A stretch of DNA of 23,099 nucleotides from Gp7-AA10 sp035636095 (GCA_035636095.1 DASPZU010000111.1:1-23099); one strand, 5' to 3'; shown: positions 15,308-22,920, counted from the stretch's first letter. The notes: generated by a model from the letters alone, not told the origin. Numbers and translations are program-made.

Positions 15308-16036
15308 ATGCGCCTCCTTTTCACGCTTCAATACCTCGGCACGCGTTACGCCGGATGGCAGCGCCAGGCCAACGCACTGGCGGTGCAGCAAGTCGTGGAA
15401 GAGGCGCTCGGAAAGATGTTTGGCGCGGCCATCCACGTCGAAGGCGCCGGCCGTACCGACTCCGGCGTTCACGCGCGGGGTCAGCGGGCGCATGCGGATG
15501 TTCCCTTCGAGATCGGCGAGCGCGGACTCATCCCGGGCCTGAACGATCTTCTGCCGCACGACATCCGGGTCACGGCGGTCGCAAAAGTTGCCGACGACTT
15601 CCACTGCCGTTTCGTGGCCAAGACGAAGTCGTATGTCTATCAGATCTGGAACGGTTCGGTCGCCGATGTCTTCGCCTTCGAGACGCACGCACACGTCTGG
15701 CAGCGACTCGACGAGAATCTGATGCACGACACCGCACAGTGCCTGCGCGGAAAACACGATTTCCGCGCCTTCACGGTGATTTCGCCGGAGGTGTCGTCGA
15801 CCTGCCGCGCCATCGAGGCCATCGATGTCGTTCGCGAGCACGAGGTCGTCCGCATCCTCGTCAGCGCTGACGGCTTTCTCCGGTACATGGTTCGCAGGAT
15901 CGCAGGATCGCTGATCGAGATCGGACGTGGGAAATTGGAGCCGGCGGCCCTGCAGCGCGCGCTGGAGCCGACATTCAAAGAAGCGCGCTGGACGGCGCCG
16001 GCAAAAGGTTTGATGCTTTGGGACATTGCGTACTAA
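15308..16036 (+). CDS. truA: tRNA pseudouridine(38-40) synthase
   Basis: 242 residues, normal family size. The enzyme converts U38-U40 of the tRNA anticodon arm to pseudouridine in the cytoplasm. The N-terminus (LLFTLQYLGTRYAGWQRQ) is a TruA signature. The catalytic aspartate is D51 in EGAGRTDSGVHARGQ. The motifs DFHCRFVAKTKSYVYQIWN, HDFRAFTV and the C-terminal GFLRYMVRRIAGSLIEIGRG are all in place. The ATG at 15308 is four bases from the heptamer hairpin and lacks a Shine-Dalgarno. The 3' end runs into the uppS leader: the stop is at 16036 and the uppS start at 16050. It begins the run truA-uppS-cdsA-dxr-rseP. Confidence 0.97.
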   Translation: MRLLFTLQYLGTRYAGWQRQANALAVQQVVEEALGKMFGAAIHVEGAGRTDSGVHARGQRAHADVPFEIGERGLIPGLNDLLPHDIRVTAVAKVADDFHCRFVAKTKSYVYQIWNGSVADVFAFETHAHVWQRLDENLMHDTAQCLRGKHDFRAFTVISPEVSSTCRAIEAIDVVREHEVVRILVSADGFLRYMVRRIAGSLIEIGRGKLEPAALQRALEPTFKEARWTAPAKGLMLWDIAY

Positions 16037-16049
16037 CATCGGAGACTCG

Positions 16050-16862
16050 ATGATCGATTTGAGCAAGCTGGCGGAGCCGGGATCTCTCGAAGAGACGCTC
16101 CTCGAGAAGATCGACTTCAGCCGGCTGCCACGACACATTGCGGTCATCATGGATGGCAACGGCCGGTGGGCACGCGCGCGCAATCTTCCGCGGGTGGAGG
16201 GTCATCGCGCCGGCATCGCGTCGGTGCGCGAGATCGTCGAAACCGCGGCCCGGCTCGAGCTTCATGTGATCACGCTTTATGCGTTTTCGGTGGAGAACTG
16301 GAAGCGTCCGCGCTACGAAGTCGCGACGCTGATGATGCTGCTCAAGGAATATCTGCGCAAAGAGCTGGCGACGCTGATGGAAAACAACATCCGCTTCGTC
16401 CCCATCGGCCGCATCGAAGGACTCGATCCGACCGTGCAGCGCGAGCTGCGATATGCCGAGAACGAAACCGCAAAGAACACCGGCCTTCGCTTCCAGATTG
16501 CGCTCAACTACGGCGGCCGCGCCGAGATCGTCGACACCTGCAATCGCATCATGGCTCTCTTGCGCGAGCGCGAGATGAGCGACGCCGTCATCGACGAGCA
16601 GTTCTTCGGCGATCATCTCTACACCGCCAACATCGACGATCCCGATCTGTTGATTCGCACCAGCGGCGAGCTGCGCGTCTCGAATTTCCTGTTGTGGCAG
16701 ATCGCGTACGCCGAGATCCACGTGACCAAGGTGCTCTGGCCCGATTTCCGCCGCCGGCACCTCTTCGAAGCGATCATCGATTTTCAGTCGCGCGAGCGCC
16801 GCTACGGCGGCGTGGACGAGTCCGACGCCGAGATGTTCATCGAAGCGGACCGTTCGTCGTAA
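16050..16862 (+). CDS. uppS: isoprenyl transferase (undecaprenyl diphosphate synthase)
   Basis: 270 residues from the ATG at 16050, with GGAG five bases upstream. A TTG at 16026 would overlap truA and is less likely. The cis-prenyltransferase adds isopentenyl units to farnesyl diphosphate to build the C55 carrier for peptidoglycan and surface glycans. The signature HIAVIMDGNGRWA carries the catalytic D35. FSVENWKRP, GLRFQIALNYGGRAEI and DDPDLLIRTSGELRVSNFLL complete the family motifs. A 25-residue N-terminal extension precedes the core, which is common. It is followed by a hairpin repeat that fills the gap to cdsA. Its product is the likely lipid acceptor for the sugar-phosphate transferase encoded at 3224-4666. 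Confidence 0.97.
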   Translation: MIDLSKLAEPGSLEETLLEKIDFSRLPRHIAVIMDGNGRWARARNLPRVEGHRAGIASVREIVETAARLELHVITLYAFSVENWKRPRYEVATLMMLLKEYLRKELATLMENNIRFVPIGRIEGLDPTVQRELRYAENETAKNTGLRFQIALNYGGRAEIVDTCNRIMALLREREMSDAVIDEQFFGDHLYTANIDDPDLLIRTSGELRVSNFLLWQIAYAEIHVTKVLWPDFRRRHLFEAIIDFQSRERRYGGVDESDAEMFIEADRSS

Positions 16863-16865
16863 TAG

Positions 16866-16932
16866 GGTTGCCGGTTGCCAGTTCCCAGTTCCCAGCGCGA
16901 TACCGGCAACCGGAAACCGGAAACCGGCAACC
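16866..16932. repeat. hairpin of GGTTGCC heptamers filling the uppS-cdsA gap
   Basis: The left arm (16866-16893) has four units: GGTTGCC, GGTTGCC, AGTTCCC, AGTTCCC. The right arm (16905-16932) has GGCAACC, GGAAACC, GGAAACC, GGCAACC. They match at 23 of 28 positions around an 11-nt loop. The element starts 3 nt after the uppS TAA and ends 4 nt (TCAA) before the cdsA ATG. Confidence 0.9.
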
Positions 16933-16936
16933 TCAA

Positions 16937-17779
16937 ATGAAATACACACGCGAGCTCACCGCCGCGGTGCTCTCGCCGATTGCCATCTACATCATCGGCT
17001 GGTCGCACGCCTATGTCTTCGACGTCACTATCGCGCTCATCGCGTGCGGCGCGCTCTACGAATTCCTCATGCTGGGACGCCGCAAGGGCTACTCCGTTCC
17101 GATCGTGCTGTGCATTCTGGTGATGCTGTTCATCATCGCGGCCTTCGTGCTCGAGCCGATCTCGGTGGAGATGGGAGTCTTCCTCACCTTGCTGGTCGTC
17201 CCCGCGTCATTCGTCTTCAGTCGAGGCGCGCTGGAAGAGGCCTTGCCCTCCAGTGCCATCGCGGTCATGGCAACGTTGTACGTCGGGATGTTAGGCGGAG
17301 TGCTGATCCGCTTGCGGAACGACTTCGCAGACTCTCAGAAAACGGGCCCCAAGCTGGTTTTTTTTCTGGTGCTGGTGGTCTGGCTCGGCGACGCGGGGGC
17401 GTACTACGTCGGCAAGCAATTCGGAAAACATCTGTTGTCTCCCAGGATCAGCCCGAAGAAGACGGTCGAGGGATTGATTGGCGGCATTGCGGTATCGGTG
17501 CTGACGGCGGTCGTCATTCACTTCACCTTCTTCAGGGCCTTTCCCCTGCTTCACGCCATCATCGCGGGAATCCTCCTGTCGGTCACGGGCGTGATCGGCG
17601 ATCTGGCGGAGTCGATGTGGAAGCGCTCGGCGGCGGTGAAGGACTCCGGGACGCTTTTCCCAGGGCACGGCGGCTTACTGGATCGCTTCGATTCGGTCTT
17701 CTACACCGCGCCCATCCTCTACGTTTACTGGGTTCTGATCCAAAACGGCTTCAGCAGCCTTAGGATCATGTCTGCATGA
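16937..17779 (+). CDS. cdsA: phosphatidate cytidylyltransferase
   Basis: 280 residues with about eight membrane segments. The enzyme makes CDP-diacylglycerol from phosphatidic acid and CTP at the inner membrane, the entry to phospholipid synthesis. The C-terminal signature MWKRSAAVKDSGTLFPGHGG, followed by LLDRFDS, fits the CDP-alcohol cytidylyltransferase pattern, with the conserved K-D and D-R-x-D residues. WLGDAGAYYVGKQFGKH and SPKKTVEGLIGG are also typical. The start is the ATG at 16937; the open frame running upstream to 16166 is a shadow of uppS. There is no Shine-Dalgarno because the repeat at 16866-16932 occupies that position. The 3' end overlaps dxr as ATGA. Confidence 0.96.
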   Translation: MKYTRELTAAVLSPIAIYIIGWSHAYVFDVTIALIACGALYEFLMLGRRKGYSVPIVLCILVMLFIIAAFVLEPISVEMGVFLTLLVVPASFVFSRGALEEALPSSAIAVMATLYVGMLGGVLIRLRNDFADSQKTGPKLVFFLVLVVWLGDAGAYYVGKQFGKHLLSPRISPKKTVEGLIGGIAVSVLTAVVIHFTFFRAFPLLHAIIAGILLSVTGVIGDLAESMWKRSAAVKDSGTLFPGHGGLLDRFDSVFYTAPILYVYWVLIQNGFSSLRIMSA

Positions 17780-18945
17780 AGCGCGTGGCCATCCTGGGCA
17801 GCACCGGCTCGGTCGGACGAAACACGCTGGAGGTCGTCGATGCCTTTCGCGACGAGCTGACGGTGGTCGGCCTTGCTGCCGGATCGAACATCGATCTGCT
17901 GGCACAGCAGGTGGCGCAATATCGACCGGAGCTCGTTTCGGTTCGCGAGGCTCGCGACGTCGAGCGGCTGAGGAGTCTCGTTCACGGACAGGTCGACATC
18001 GTGCACGGCGCCGCGGGCGCATGCGCGGTGGCATCGCTCGGTAGCGCCGACGTCGTCATCGCCGCCATCGTGGGGGCAGCGGGTATTCCGCCCGTGCATG
18101 CGGCGCTGCAAGCAGGCAAGCGCGTCGGCATCGCGAACAAAGAAGTGCTGGTGGCCGCCGGCGACGTGATGACCAAGACCGCGCGTGCAAACGGCGGCGA
18201 GATCCTGCCGGTCGACTCGGAGCACAACGCCGTGCATCAGGCACTCCGCTGCGGCGATCGCAAGGAAGTGCTGCGGATCATCCTGACGGCCTCGGGGGGA
18301 CCGTTTCTCAAGCGCGATCTTTCGACGTTCGGCGAGGTTACGGTCGAAGCCGCGCTGGCGCATCCGACCTGGCGCATGGGCAACAAGATCTCGATCGACT
18401 CCGCGACCATGATGAACAAAGGTCTGGAAGTCATCGAGGCGCATCATCTCTTCGCGATGCCCCCCGATCGCATCGACATCCTCATTCATCCGCAGTCGAT
18501 CGTGCACTCGATGGTCGAGTACGTCGACGGCTCGATCATGGCGCAGCTATCGACGACCGATATGAAGTTCCCCATTCAGTACGCGCTGCTCTATCCCGAC
18601 CGGGTGACCGCGCCGTTCGCCCGTCTCGACCTCGCCAAGATTCGCACGCTCGAATTCCTGCCTGTCGATCCGCACCGTTTCCCGGCCGTCGAACTCGCAT
18701 ACCAGGCATGCCGCAGCGGCGGCTCGATGCCGGCGGTGCTCAATGCTGCCAACGAGATCGCGGTGGAACGCTTCCTGGCCGGAGAACTTTCCTTTACGTC
18801 AATCGTCGAAATCGTGACCCGCGTGCTGGAAAAACATTCTCGTGACGTCAGCGTAATCTCCTCAGTCGACGATGCTTTGCACTGGGACAGGTGGGCCAGG
18901 AACGAAGCGCGCGGAATTGATGTTGCACTGACCCGCAAGCCATGA
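17776..18945 (+). CDS. dxr: 1-deoxy-D-xylulose 5-phosphate reductoisomerase
   Basis: 389 residues, normal size. The enzyme converts DXP to 2-C-methyl-D-erythritol 4-phosphate with NADPH, the committed step of the MEP isoprenoid pathway, in the cytoplasm. The N-terminal NADPH loop is ILGSTGSVGRNTLEV (6-20). NKE at 121-123, DSEH at 147-150, SGGPF at 173-177 and NKGLEVIEAHHLF from 214 are the metal- and substrate-binding motifs; all key residues are present. It shares ATGA with cdsA upstream and with rseP downstream, so the three are translationally coupled. It feeds the isoprenoid chain that UppS elongates. Confidence 0.98.
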   Translation: MKRVAILGSTGSVGRNTLEVVDAFRDELTVVGLAAGSNIDLLAQQVAQYRPELVSVREARDVERLRSLVHGQVDIVHGAAGACAVASLGSADVVIAAIVGAAGIPPVHAALQAGKRVGIANKEVLVAAGDVMTKTARANGGEILPVDSEHNAVHQALRCGDRKEVLRIILTASGGPFLKRDLSTFGEVTVEAALAHPTWRMGNKISIDSATMMNKGLEVIEAHHLFAMPPDRIDILIHPQSIVHSMVEYVDGSIMAQLSTTDMKFPIQYALLYPDRVTAPFARLDLAKIRTLEFLPVDPHRFPAVELAYQACRSGGSMPAVLNAANEIAVERFLAGELSFTSIVEIVTRVLEKHSRDVSVISSVDDALHWDRWARNEARGIDVALTRKP

Positions 18946-20261
18946 TCGCGTCCAACGTCGCCACCAATCTCTTCGCCTTCGTCCTGGTCCTCGGATTCCT
19001 CATCTTCACTCACGAGGCGGGGCACTTTCTCGTTGCCAAATTGTTTCGAGTGCGCGTGCTGGTCTTCTCGTTCGGCTTCGGACAGCGCCTGTTCGGATTC
19101 CGGAAAGGGGAGACCGATTACCGCGTCTCGCTCATTCCCCTCGGCGGTTACGTCCGCATGGCCGGAGACACCCCCGAGGATGGGCGGACGGGCGACCCGG
19201 ACGAGTTTCTGTCGAAGCCGAAGTGGCAGCGCTTCCTGATCCTCTTCGCGGGACCGTTCATGAATCTGCTGATCGCGCTAGCGTTCATCGCCATCATCAG
19301 CATGGCCGGCACGGAATCGCTGATCGTGAAGCCGATGATCGGCGAGGTCAGCCCGGGCAAACCGGCGGCACGAGCGGGACTGCAGGTCGGCGATCGCATC
19401 GTCGCGGTCAACGGAGACGCCATCAACAACTGGGACGATCTCCGAATGGCCATCAGCCTGCACGCCGCGACGCCGCTGCGCGTCGAGTACGTTCGAAACG
19501 GCGTCCGCCACGCCACGACCATGACGCCCGATCGCGAGAACAGCGAATACGGACCGGTGGGGCGGGCGGGGATTCGTCCGTGGATTGATGCCGCCGTCGG
19601 CCGCGTGCGACCGAATTCTCCGGCCGCGCTGGCGGGCATGCGACCTGGCGATGTGATCGTCGCCGCCAATGGGCGTCCGGTCACGCAGCTGGCGCAACTC
19701 GATGAAGTCTTCAATCAGGTGAAAGGGGCTCCCATCGCGCTCGATGTCGTCCGCGCTGGACAGCGGATCCGGCTGCTGCTGCCGGCCGTGAAATCGGAAG
19801 CACAGGATCCCTATCGCGGCTTCCTCCCGCCGACTGAGATCCACAAGCTATCGCTGATTCCAGCGCTGCGCGACAGCTTCGATCAGAACCTGAAGATGCT
19901 CAAGTACGCCTTCATCACCCTGGGACGCCTCGTGCGCGGTGAAGCGAGCGTGAAGGAATTCAGCGGTCCGATCTCCATCGCGCGCATTTCCGGCGAGATG
20001 TTTCGCCGCGGCTGGATGGAGGTCGTGGCGCTGATGGCCATGATCTCGCTGCAGCTCGGCATCATGAACCTGCTGCCGATCCCGGTCCTGGACGGCGGCC
20101 ACATCATGATCCTGCTGGTCGAGGGCGCGGTGGGACACGATCTATCGCTTCGGGTCAAGGAGCGCGTGCAGCAGGTCGGCTTCGCGCTGCTGGCGGCGTT
20201 GATGATCGTCGTGCTGTACAACGACGTCATCACGAACGTTCTGCTCTTGAAAAAGGGATGA
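18942..20261 (+). CDS. rseP: RIP site-2 metalloprotease (RseP/M50 family) with two PDZ domains
   Basis: 439 residues. This intramembrane zinc protease cleaves anti-sigma factors or leftover signal peptides within the inner membrane. The first helix contains THEAGHFL, with H24, E25 and H28 as zinc ligands and catalytic glutamate. GGYVRMAG and PKWQRFLILFAGPFMNLL follow. Two PDZ repeats lie at about 128-200 (PAARAGLQVGDRIVAVNG) and 215-285 (PAALAGMRPGDVIVAANG). The third zinc ligand is D384 in NLLPIPVLDGGH (376-387). Length and order match E. coli RseP-like proteins. The start overlaps dxr as ATGA. It is the last gene of the plus-strand run, followed by a hairpin and a convergent gene. Confidence 0.97.
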   Translation: MIASNVATNLFAFVLVLGFLIFTHEAGHFLVAKLFRVRVLVFSFGFGQRLFGFRKGETDYRVSLIPLGGYVRMAGDTPEDGRTGDPDEFLSKPKWQRFLILFAGPFMNLLIALAFIAIISMAGTESLIVKPMIGEVSPGKPAARAGLQVGDRIVAVNGDAINNWDDLRMAISLHAATPLRVEYVRNGVRHATTMTPDRENSEYGPVGRAGIRPWIDAAVGRVRPNSPAALAGMRPGDVIVAANGRPVTQLAQLDEVFNQVKGAPIALDVVRAGQRIRLLLPAVKSEAQDPYRGFLPPTEIHKLSLIPALRDSFDQNLKMLKYAFITLGRLVRGEASVKEFSGPISIARISGEMFRRGWMEVVALMAMISLQLGIMNLLPIPVLDGGHIMILLVEGAVGHDLSLRVKERVQQVGFALLAALMIVVLYNDVITNVLLLKKG

Positions 20262-20263
20262 TG

Positions 20264-20324
20264 CGTCATCCTGAGCGGCGGCGAAGGATCTCTTGAGCGA
20301 GATGCTTCGACGCTCAGCATGACG
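20264..20324. repeat. hairpin between convergent rseP and SDR genes; supplies the SDR stop codon
   Basis: The outer arms are CGTCATCCTGAGCG (20264-20277) and CGCTCAGCATGACG (20311-20324). The inner arms are CGAAGGATCTC (20282-20292) and GAGATGCTTCG (20299-20309). The loop is TTGAGC; each arm pair has one mismatch and there is a small bulge. The sequence type (GTCATCCTGAGC, CGAAGGATCTC) recurs as a dispersed hairpin in many bacterial genomes, from general knowledge. It could act as a two-way terminator. The last codons and TGA of the SDR gene lie inside the right arm. Confidence 0.85.
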
Positions 20325-21285
20325 CGGCGCCCGCGATCTCCTTCTGCAGTTTCTTGACCTCCTTCGCCAGGAAGTCGTAGTCCATGTCGAAATATGCGTA
20401 AAAATCGTCATCAATTTTCTTGTAGCGGAACTTCGAGTCGGCGATCCACTCCCAGATTTTCGGAGAGCGTCCGTCGATGTCGACCAAGCCGTATTCGCGG
20501 GCCAGCTCGGCGGAGTTGAAGACCCGTCCGGATTTCTTCATCACTTTCGGATCGGCGGCCAGCGCCGCGATTGCGCGCCCGACGTAGTACGGGGTCTCCG
20601 ACTCGGCGAATTCCGGCCGCCGCTTGATGGCGTCGCGCCAGTTCGACTCCTGGACGTGCAGTGTTTCGAGGACGGCCTCCGATCGCAAAAATCCAGGCGT
20701 GATCGCAACGCACGCGATGTTCTTCTTTCGCAGCTCGTTCGCGAAATCCATGGCAAGCCGAATGGCCGTCGTCTTGGTGAGGTCGTAGTACAGATTGCCG
20801 CGATAGTAAAACCCGTCGCCATCGGTGATCTCGACGATCAACCCCTTCTTATTCGCGAGCATCAGCGGGACGGCGTAGTGCGCGTTCACGATGTGCGAGT
20901 AGATCGCCGCCTTCAGAATCTCGAGCCCGACCTCCAGCGAGATGTCCCAGGCGCGCTTCCACTGATACAGCGCATCGCCGTTGATGTTGTTGACGAGGAT
21001 GTCGAGACGGCCCTGCTCGCGCTTGACGCGATCGAAAAGTTTCTCGACGTCGTCCGGTTTGGTGTGATCGACGCGCACAGCGATACCAACGGCACCGCGC
21101 TCGCTCACCATCTCTGCGGTTTCATCGATGGTCTCCGGACGCTTCTTGGTGACCAGATTGCCCCGCGTGCTTCGCGCCGTGCAATAGACCGTAGCGCCGG
21201 CTTCGCCGAGCATGCACGCGATTCCCCGTCCCGCGCCGCGCGCCGATCCCGCCACCACTGCCACCTGCCCTTCTAGCGTTTTCAT
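20314..21285 (-). CDS. short-chain dehydrogenase/reductase family oxidoreductase
   Basis: 323 residues from the ATG at 21285, longer than the usual 250. The N-terminal Rossmann motif is VAGSARGAGRGIA (11-23). NNI at 99-101 stands where NNAG is typical. The YxxxK pair is Y167 and K171 in NLYYDLTK. The catalytic serine position reads EITDGDG, so a Ser-to-Thr or Asp change is likely. A C-terminal extension of about 60 residues ends in KEVKKLQKEIAGAASC. The protein fits a subgroup of larger SDRs of unknown substrate, with NAD(P)H-dependent redox inferred. It is divergent from the WYL regulator, with a shared spacer that holds an inverted repeat. The last two residues and the stop come from a hairpin repeat. 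Confidence 0.9.
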   Translation of the reverse strand: MKTLEGQVAVVAGSARGAGRGIACMLGEAGATVYCTARSTRGNLVTKKRPETIDETAEMVSERGAVGIAVRVDHTKPDDVEKLFDRVKREQGRLDILVNNINGDALYQWKRAWDISLEVGLEILKAAIYSHIVNAHYAVPLMLANKKGLIVEITDGDGFYYRGNLYYDLTKTTAIRLAMDFANELRKKNIACVAITPGFLRSEAVLETLHVQESNWRDAIKRRPEFAESETPYYVGRAIAALAADPKVMKKSGRVFNSAELAREYGLVDIDGRSPKIWEWIADSKFRYKKIDDDFYAYFDMDYDFLAKEVKKLQKEIAGAASC

Positions 21286-21308
21286 GAAGACAATGTGGAT
21301 TCCAATTC

Positions 21309-21325
21309 ATGACATCATGTGTCAT
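21309..21325. promoter_or_regulatory. inverted repeat, candidate operator of the WYL regulator
   Basis: ATGACA and TGTCAT flank five bases (TCATG). The site lies in the 100-bp spacer between the divergent SDR and WYL-regulator genes, 24 bp from the SDR start codon. Position and symmetry suggest an autoregulatory operator that also controls the SDR gene. This is inference. Confidence 0.5.
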
Positions 21326-21330
21326 ATTTT

Positions 21331-21385
21331 GGTTGCTAGGTTGTTACTCAGCAACCACGCGACCTAGCAACCCAGCAACTCAGCA
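21331..21385. repeat. hairpin of GGTTGCTA-type octamers abutting the WYL-regulator start
   Basis: GGTTGCTAGGT (21331-21341) is exactly complementary to ACCTAGCAACC (21362-21372). Further GTTGTTAC and CAGCAAC units lie between and after them. The last CAAC unit ends 6 nt before the ATG at 21386, and no Shine-Dalgarno is present. Unit length is about 8 bp, and the sequence differs from the other hairpins. Confidence 0.82.
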
Positions 21386-22279
21386 ATGCGAGCCGACCGC
21401 TTACTCTCGATCCTTCTGCAACTTCAGCTTCACAGCCGTCTCACCAGCCGCGAGCTCGCCAGGCGACTCCAGGTCTCGGAGCGCACCATTCACCGTGACA
21501 TGGAATCGCTCGGATCGGCGGGCGTCCCGGTCGTCGCGGAGCGCGGGGTGGGCGGGGGGTGGAGCTTGATGGAGGGCTACCGCACCAATCTGACAGGGCT
21601 CAGCGATTCCGAACTCCAAGCGCTGTTTGTGGCGCGGCCGGCGAAGCTGCTTGCGGATCTGAAGCTCGTCCTTCCCAAGTTGAATCTCCGCAACGCGGAG
21701 CTCGCGCGTCAGCGCATCTACATCGACGTCAGCGGATGGAGTCGCAGCAACGATCAGGTCCCGCATCTTCCGCTTCTGCAGGACGCGGTTTGGCGCGACC
21801 GAAAAGTGCGCATCCTCTACGGCGATGACTGCCCCTCTGAGCGCGTTCTCGATCCCCTCGGTCTGGTCGCGAAGGGCAGCGTCTGGTATCTGGTCGCGCA
21901 AATCGACAGCACGATTCGCAGCTACCGCGTTTCGCGCGTTCACGAGGCGACCATCCTCGACGAGCCGTTTGTGCGACCTGCGGATTTCGATCTCGAGCGA
22001 TTCTGGGAAGAGTCATCGACGCGGTTCAAAGATCGCCTGCCGCGCTTCAATGTCGTCATTCGCGCGGCGCCTCCAGTGATCGACTGGCTTCGGAGAATGA
22101 TTCGCTTTGGCGCGATCGACGAAGTCGCCGGCGATGTCGCGCACTTGCACTTCGATGCCGAAGAGGTCGCGCGGGCGGTGCTGCTGGGGGTGGGCGATCA
22201 AGTGGAGGTCATCGAGCCGCAGTCGTTGCGCGAGTCGATCGTCACTACAGCGCGACGTATCGCGACTGCAGCCTCGTGA
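21386..22279 (+). CDS. HTH/WYL-domain transcriptional regulator (YafY/DeoR-like)
   Basis: 297 residues. The N-terminal winged helix (about 1-60) has LTSRELARRLQVSERTIHRD as its DNA-recognition helix pair, followed by ERGVGGGWSLMEGYR. The WYL domain spans about 130-215: GSVWYLVAQ carries the W-Y-L triad itself and IRSYRVSRV the conserved Arg. The C-terminal part (VIRAAPPVIDWLRRM onward) is a WCX-type extension that usually senses a ligand or nucleic acid. Proteins of this type are mostly local regulators, so the divergent SDR gene is the likely target. The ATG at 21386 follows a hairpin repeat. The 3' end overlaps the convergent toxin gene by 35 bp. Confidence 0.93.
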   Translation: MRADRLLSILLQLQLHSRLTSRELARRLQVSERTIHRDMESLGSAGVPVVAERGVGGGWSLMEGYRTNLTGLSDSELQALFVARPAKLLADLKLVLPKLNLRNAELARQRIYIDVSGWSRSNDQVPHLPLLQDAVWRDRKVRILYGDDCPSERVLDPLGLVAKGSVWYLVAQIDSTIRSYRVSRVHEATILDEPFVRPADFDLERFWEESSTRFKDRLPRFNVVIRAAPPVIDWLRRMIRFGAIDEVAGDVAHLHFDAEEVARAVLLGVGDQVEVIEPQSLRESIVTTARRIATAAS

Positions 22280-22634
22280 AGCGCGCGATGGTGTTGAAGT
22301 CGCGATCGGAATGGAGAACTTCTGCATCGTTTCGCAGAGCGCAAGCAGCAATCAGGCAATCCATCGGTGACCGGATCGAGACCCCGACGGCGCGGCCGGT
22401 TCGATAAATGCCCGCGGCCTCTTCGAAGACTGCCAGCGACATCGGCGATTCAAATATCGTGACCGACAAGAGAACCGATCGGGTGCTTTTGTACAGAGAC
22501 CCTTCGCGTATCCCTTGGAGAACCTCCTGAATAACGGGAGGGCAGACCGCGATTTCAGAAAACGTGACGTATTGCGCGAGAAAGCCGGCTTTCCGCAACT
22601 CCGCGATCCACACCGAGGTGTCAACGAGGACCAC
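22245..22634 (-). CDS. vapC: PIN-domain toxin of a VapBC-type toxin-antitoxin pair
   Basis: 129 residues from a GTG at 22634, giving MVLVDTSVWIAEL, the normal VapC N-terminus. An ATG at 22679 would add 15 residues unlike the family. All four acidic PIN residues are visible: D5, E37 in PVIQEVLQG, D92 in SPMDCLIAA and D110 or D112 in LHSDRDF. The protein is a Mg-dependent RNase that cuts tRNA or other RNA in the cytoplasm when freed from its antitoxin. The GTG overlaps the antitoxin stop by 14 bp. The 3' end overlaps the convergent regulator gene by 35 bp. The specific RNA target is unknown. Confidence 0.93.
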   Translation of the reverse strand: MVLVDTSVWIAELRKAGFLAQYVTFSEIAVCPPVIQEVLQGIREGSLYKSTRSVLLSVTIFESPMSLAVFEEAAGIYRTGRAVGVSIRSPMDCLIAACALRNDAEVLHSDRDFNTIARFTRLQSRYVAL

Positions 22635-22920
22635 GCCGTGATTTCCGTCGCCGATTCTTCCGGGGAAGAGCCGGGGCATCGCGAATCAGAAGTCCTTCGG
22701 AATCCTCAGGGAAATCGAATTCACGTCCTCGGCGCATCTCTTCTAAATCGCCTTCCCAGGCATTGCTGCCGCCGATGATCTTCATGCCCTCCTCGAAGGT
22801 CACTCGGCGTATCAGGTCCTCCAGCGCCCGATTGATTGTGGCGGAGTAGGTTTTCTCACCGCTTTTGCGGTGCGCCTCCTCCAACAACTTCTCGTCCAGG
22901 ACGACGTTTGTGCGCCTCAT
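22621..22920 (-). CDS. vapB: VapB-type antitoxin (ribbon-helix-helix-like)
   Basis: 99 residues from the ATG at 22920; a GTG at 22926 would add two. The N-terminus MRRTNVVLDEKLLEEAHRKS with ATINRALEDLIRR matches the VapB antitoxin family, whose N-terminal half dimerises and binds DNA and whose C-terminal half wraps the toxin. Family members are often 65-75 residues. This one carries an extra basic tail (PRKNRRRKSRRGPR) that runs into the toxin's first codons. The start codon is embedded in a perfect inverted repeat (22919-22939), probably the operator through which VapB and VapBC repress their own transcription. On the minus strand, TTGACT at 22950-22955 is a candidate -35. Confidence 0.88.
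   Translation of the reverse strand: MRRTNVVLDEKLLEEAHRKSGEKTYSATINRALEDLIRRVTFEEGMKIIGGSNAWEGDLEEMRRGREFDFPEDSEGLLIRDAPALPRKNRRRKSRRGPR

Noticed and set aside
16166..16936. Upstream extension of cdsA giving a 537-residue frame
   Set aside because: It is an Arg/His-rich shadow of uppS and runs through the hairpin repeat. CdsA normally starts near 16937.
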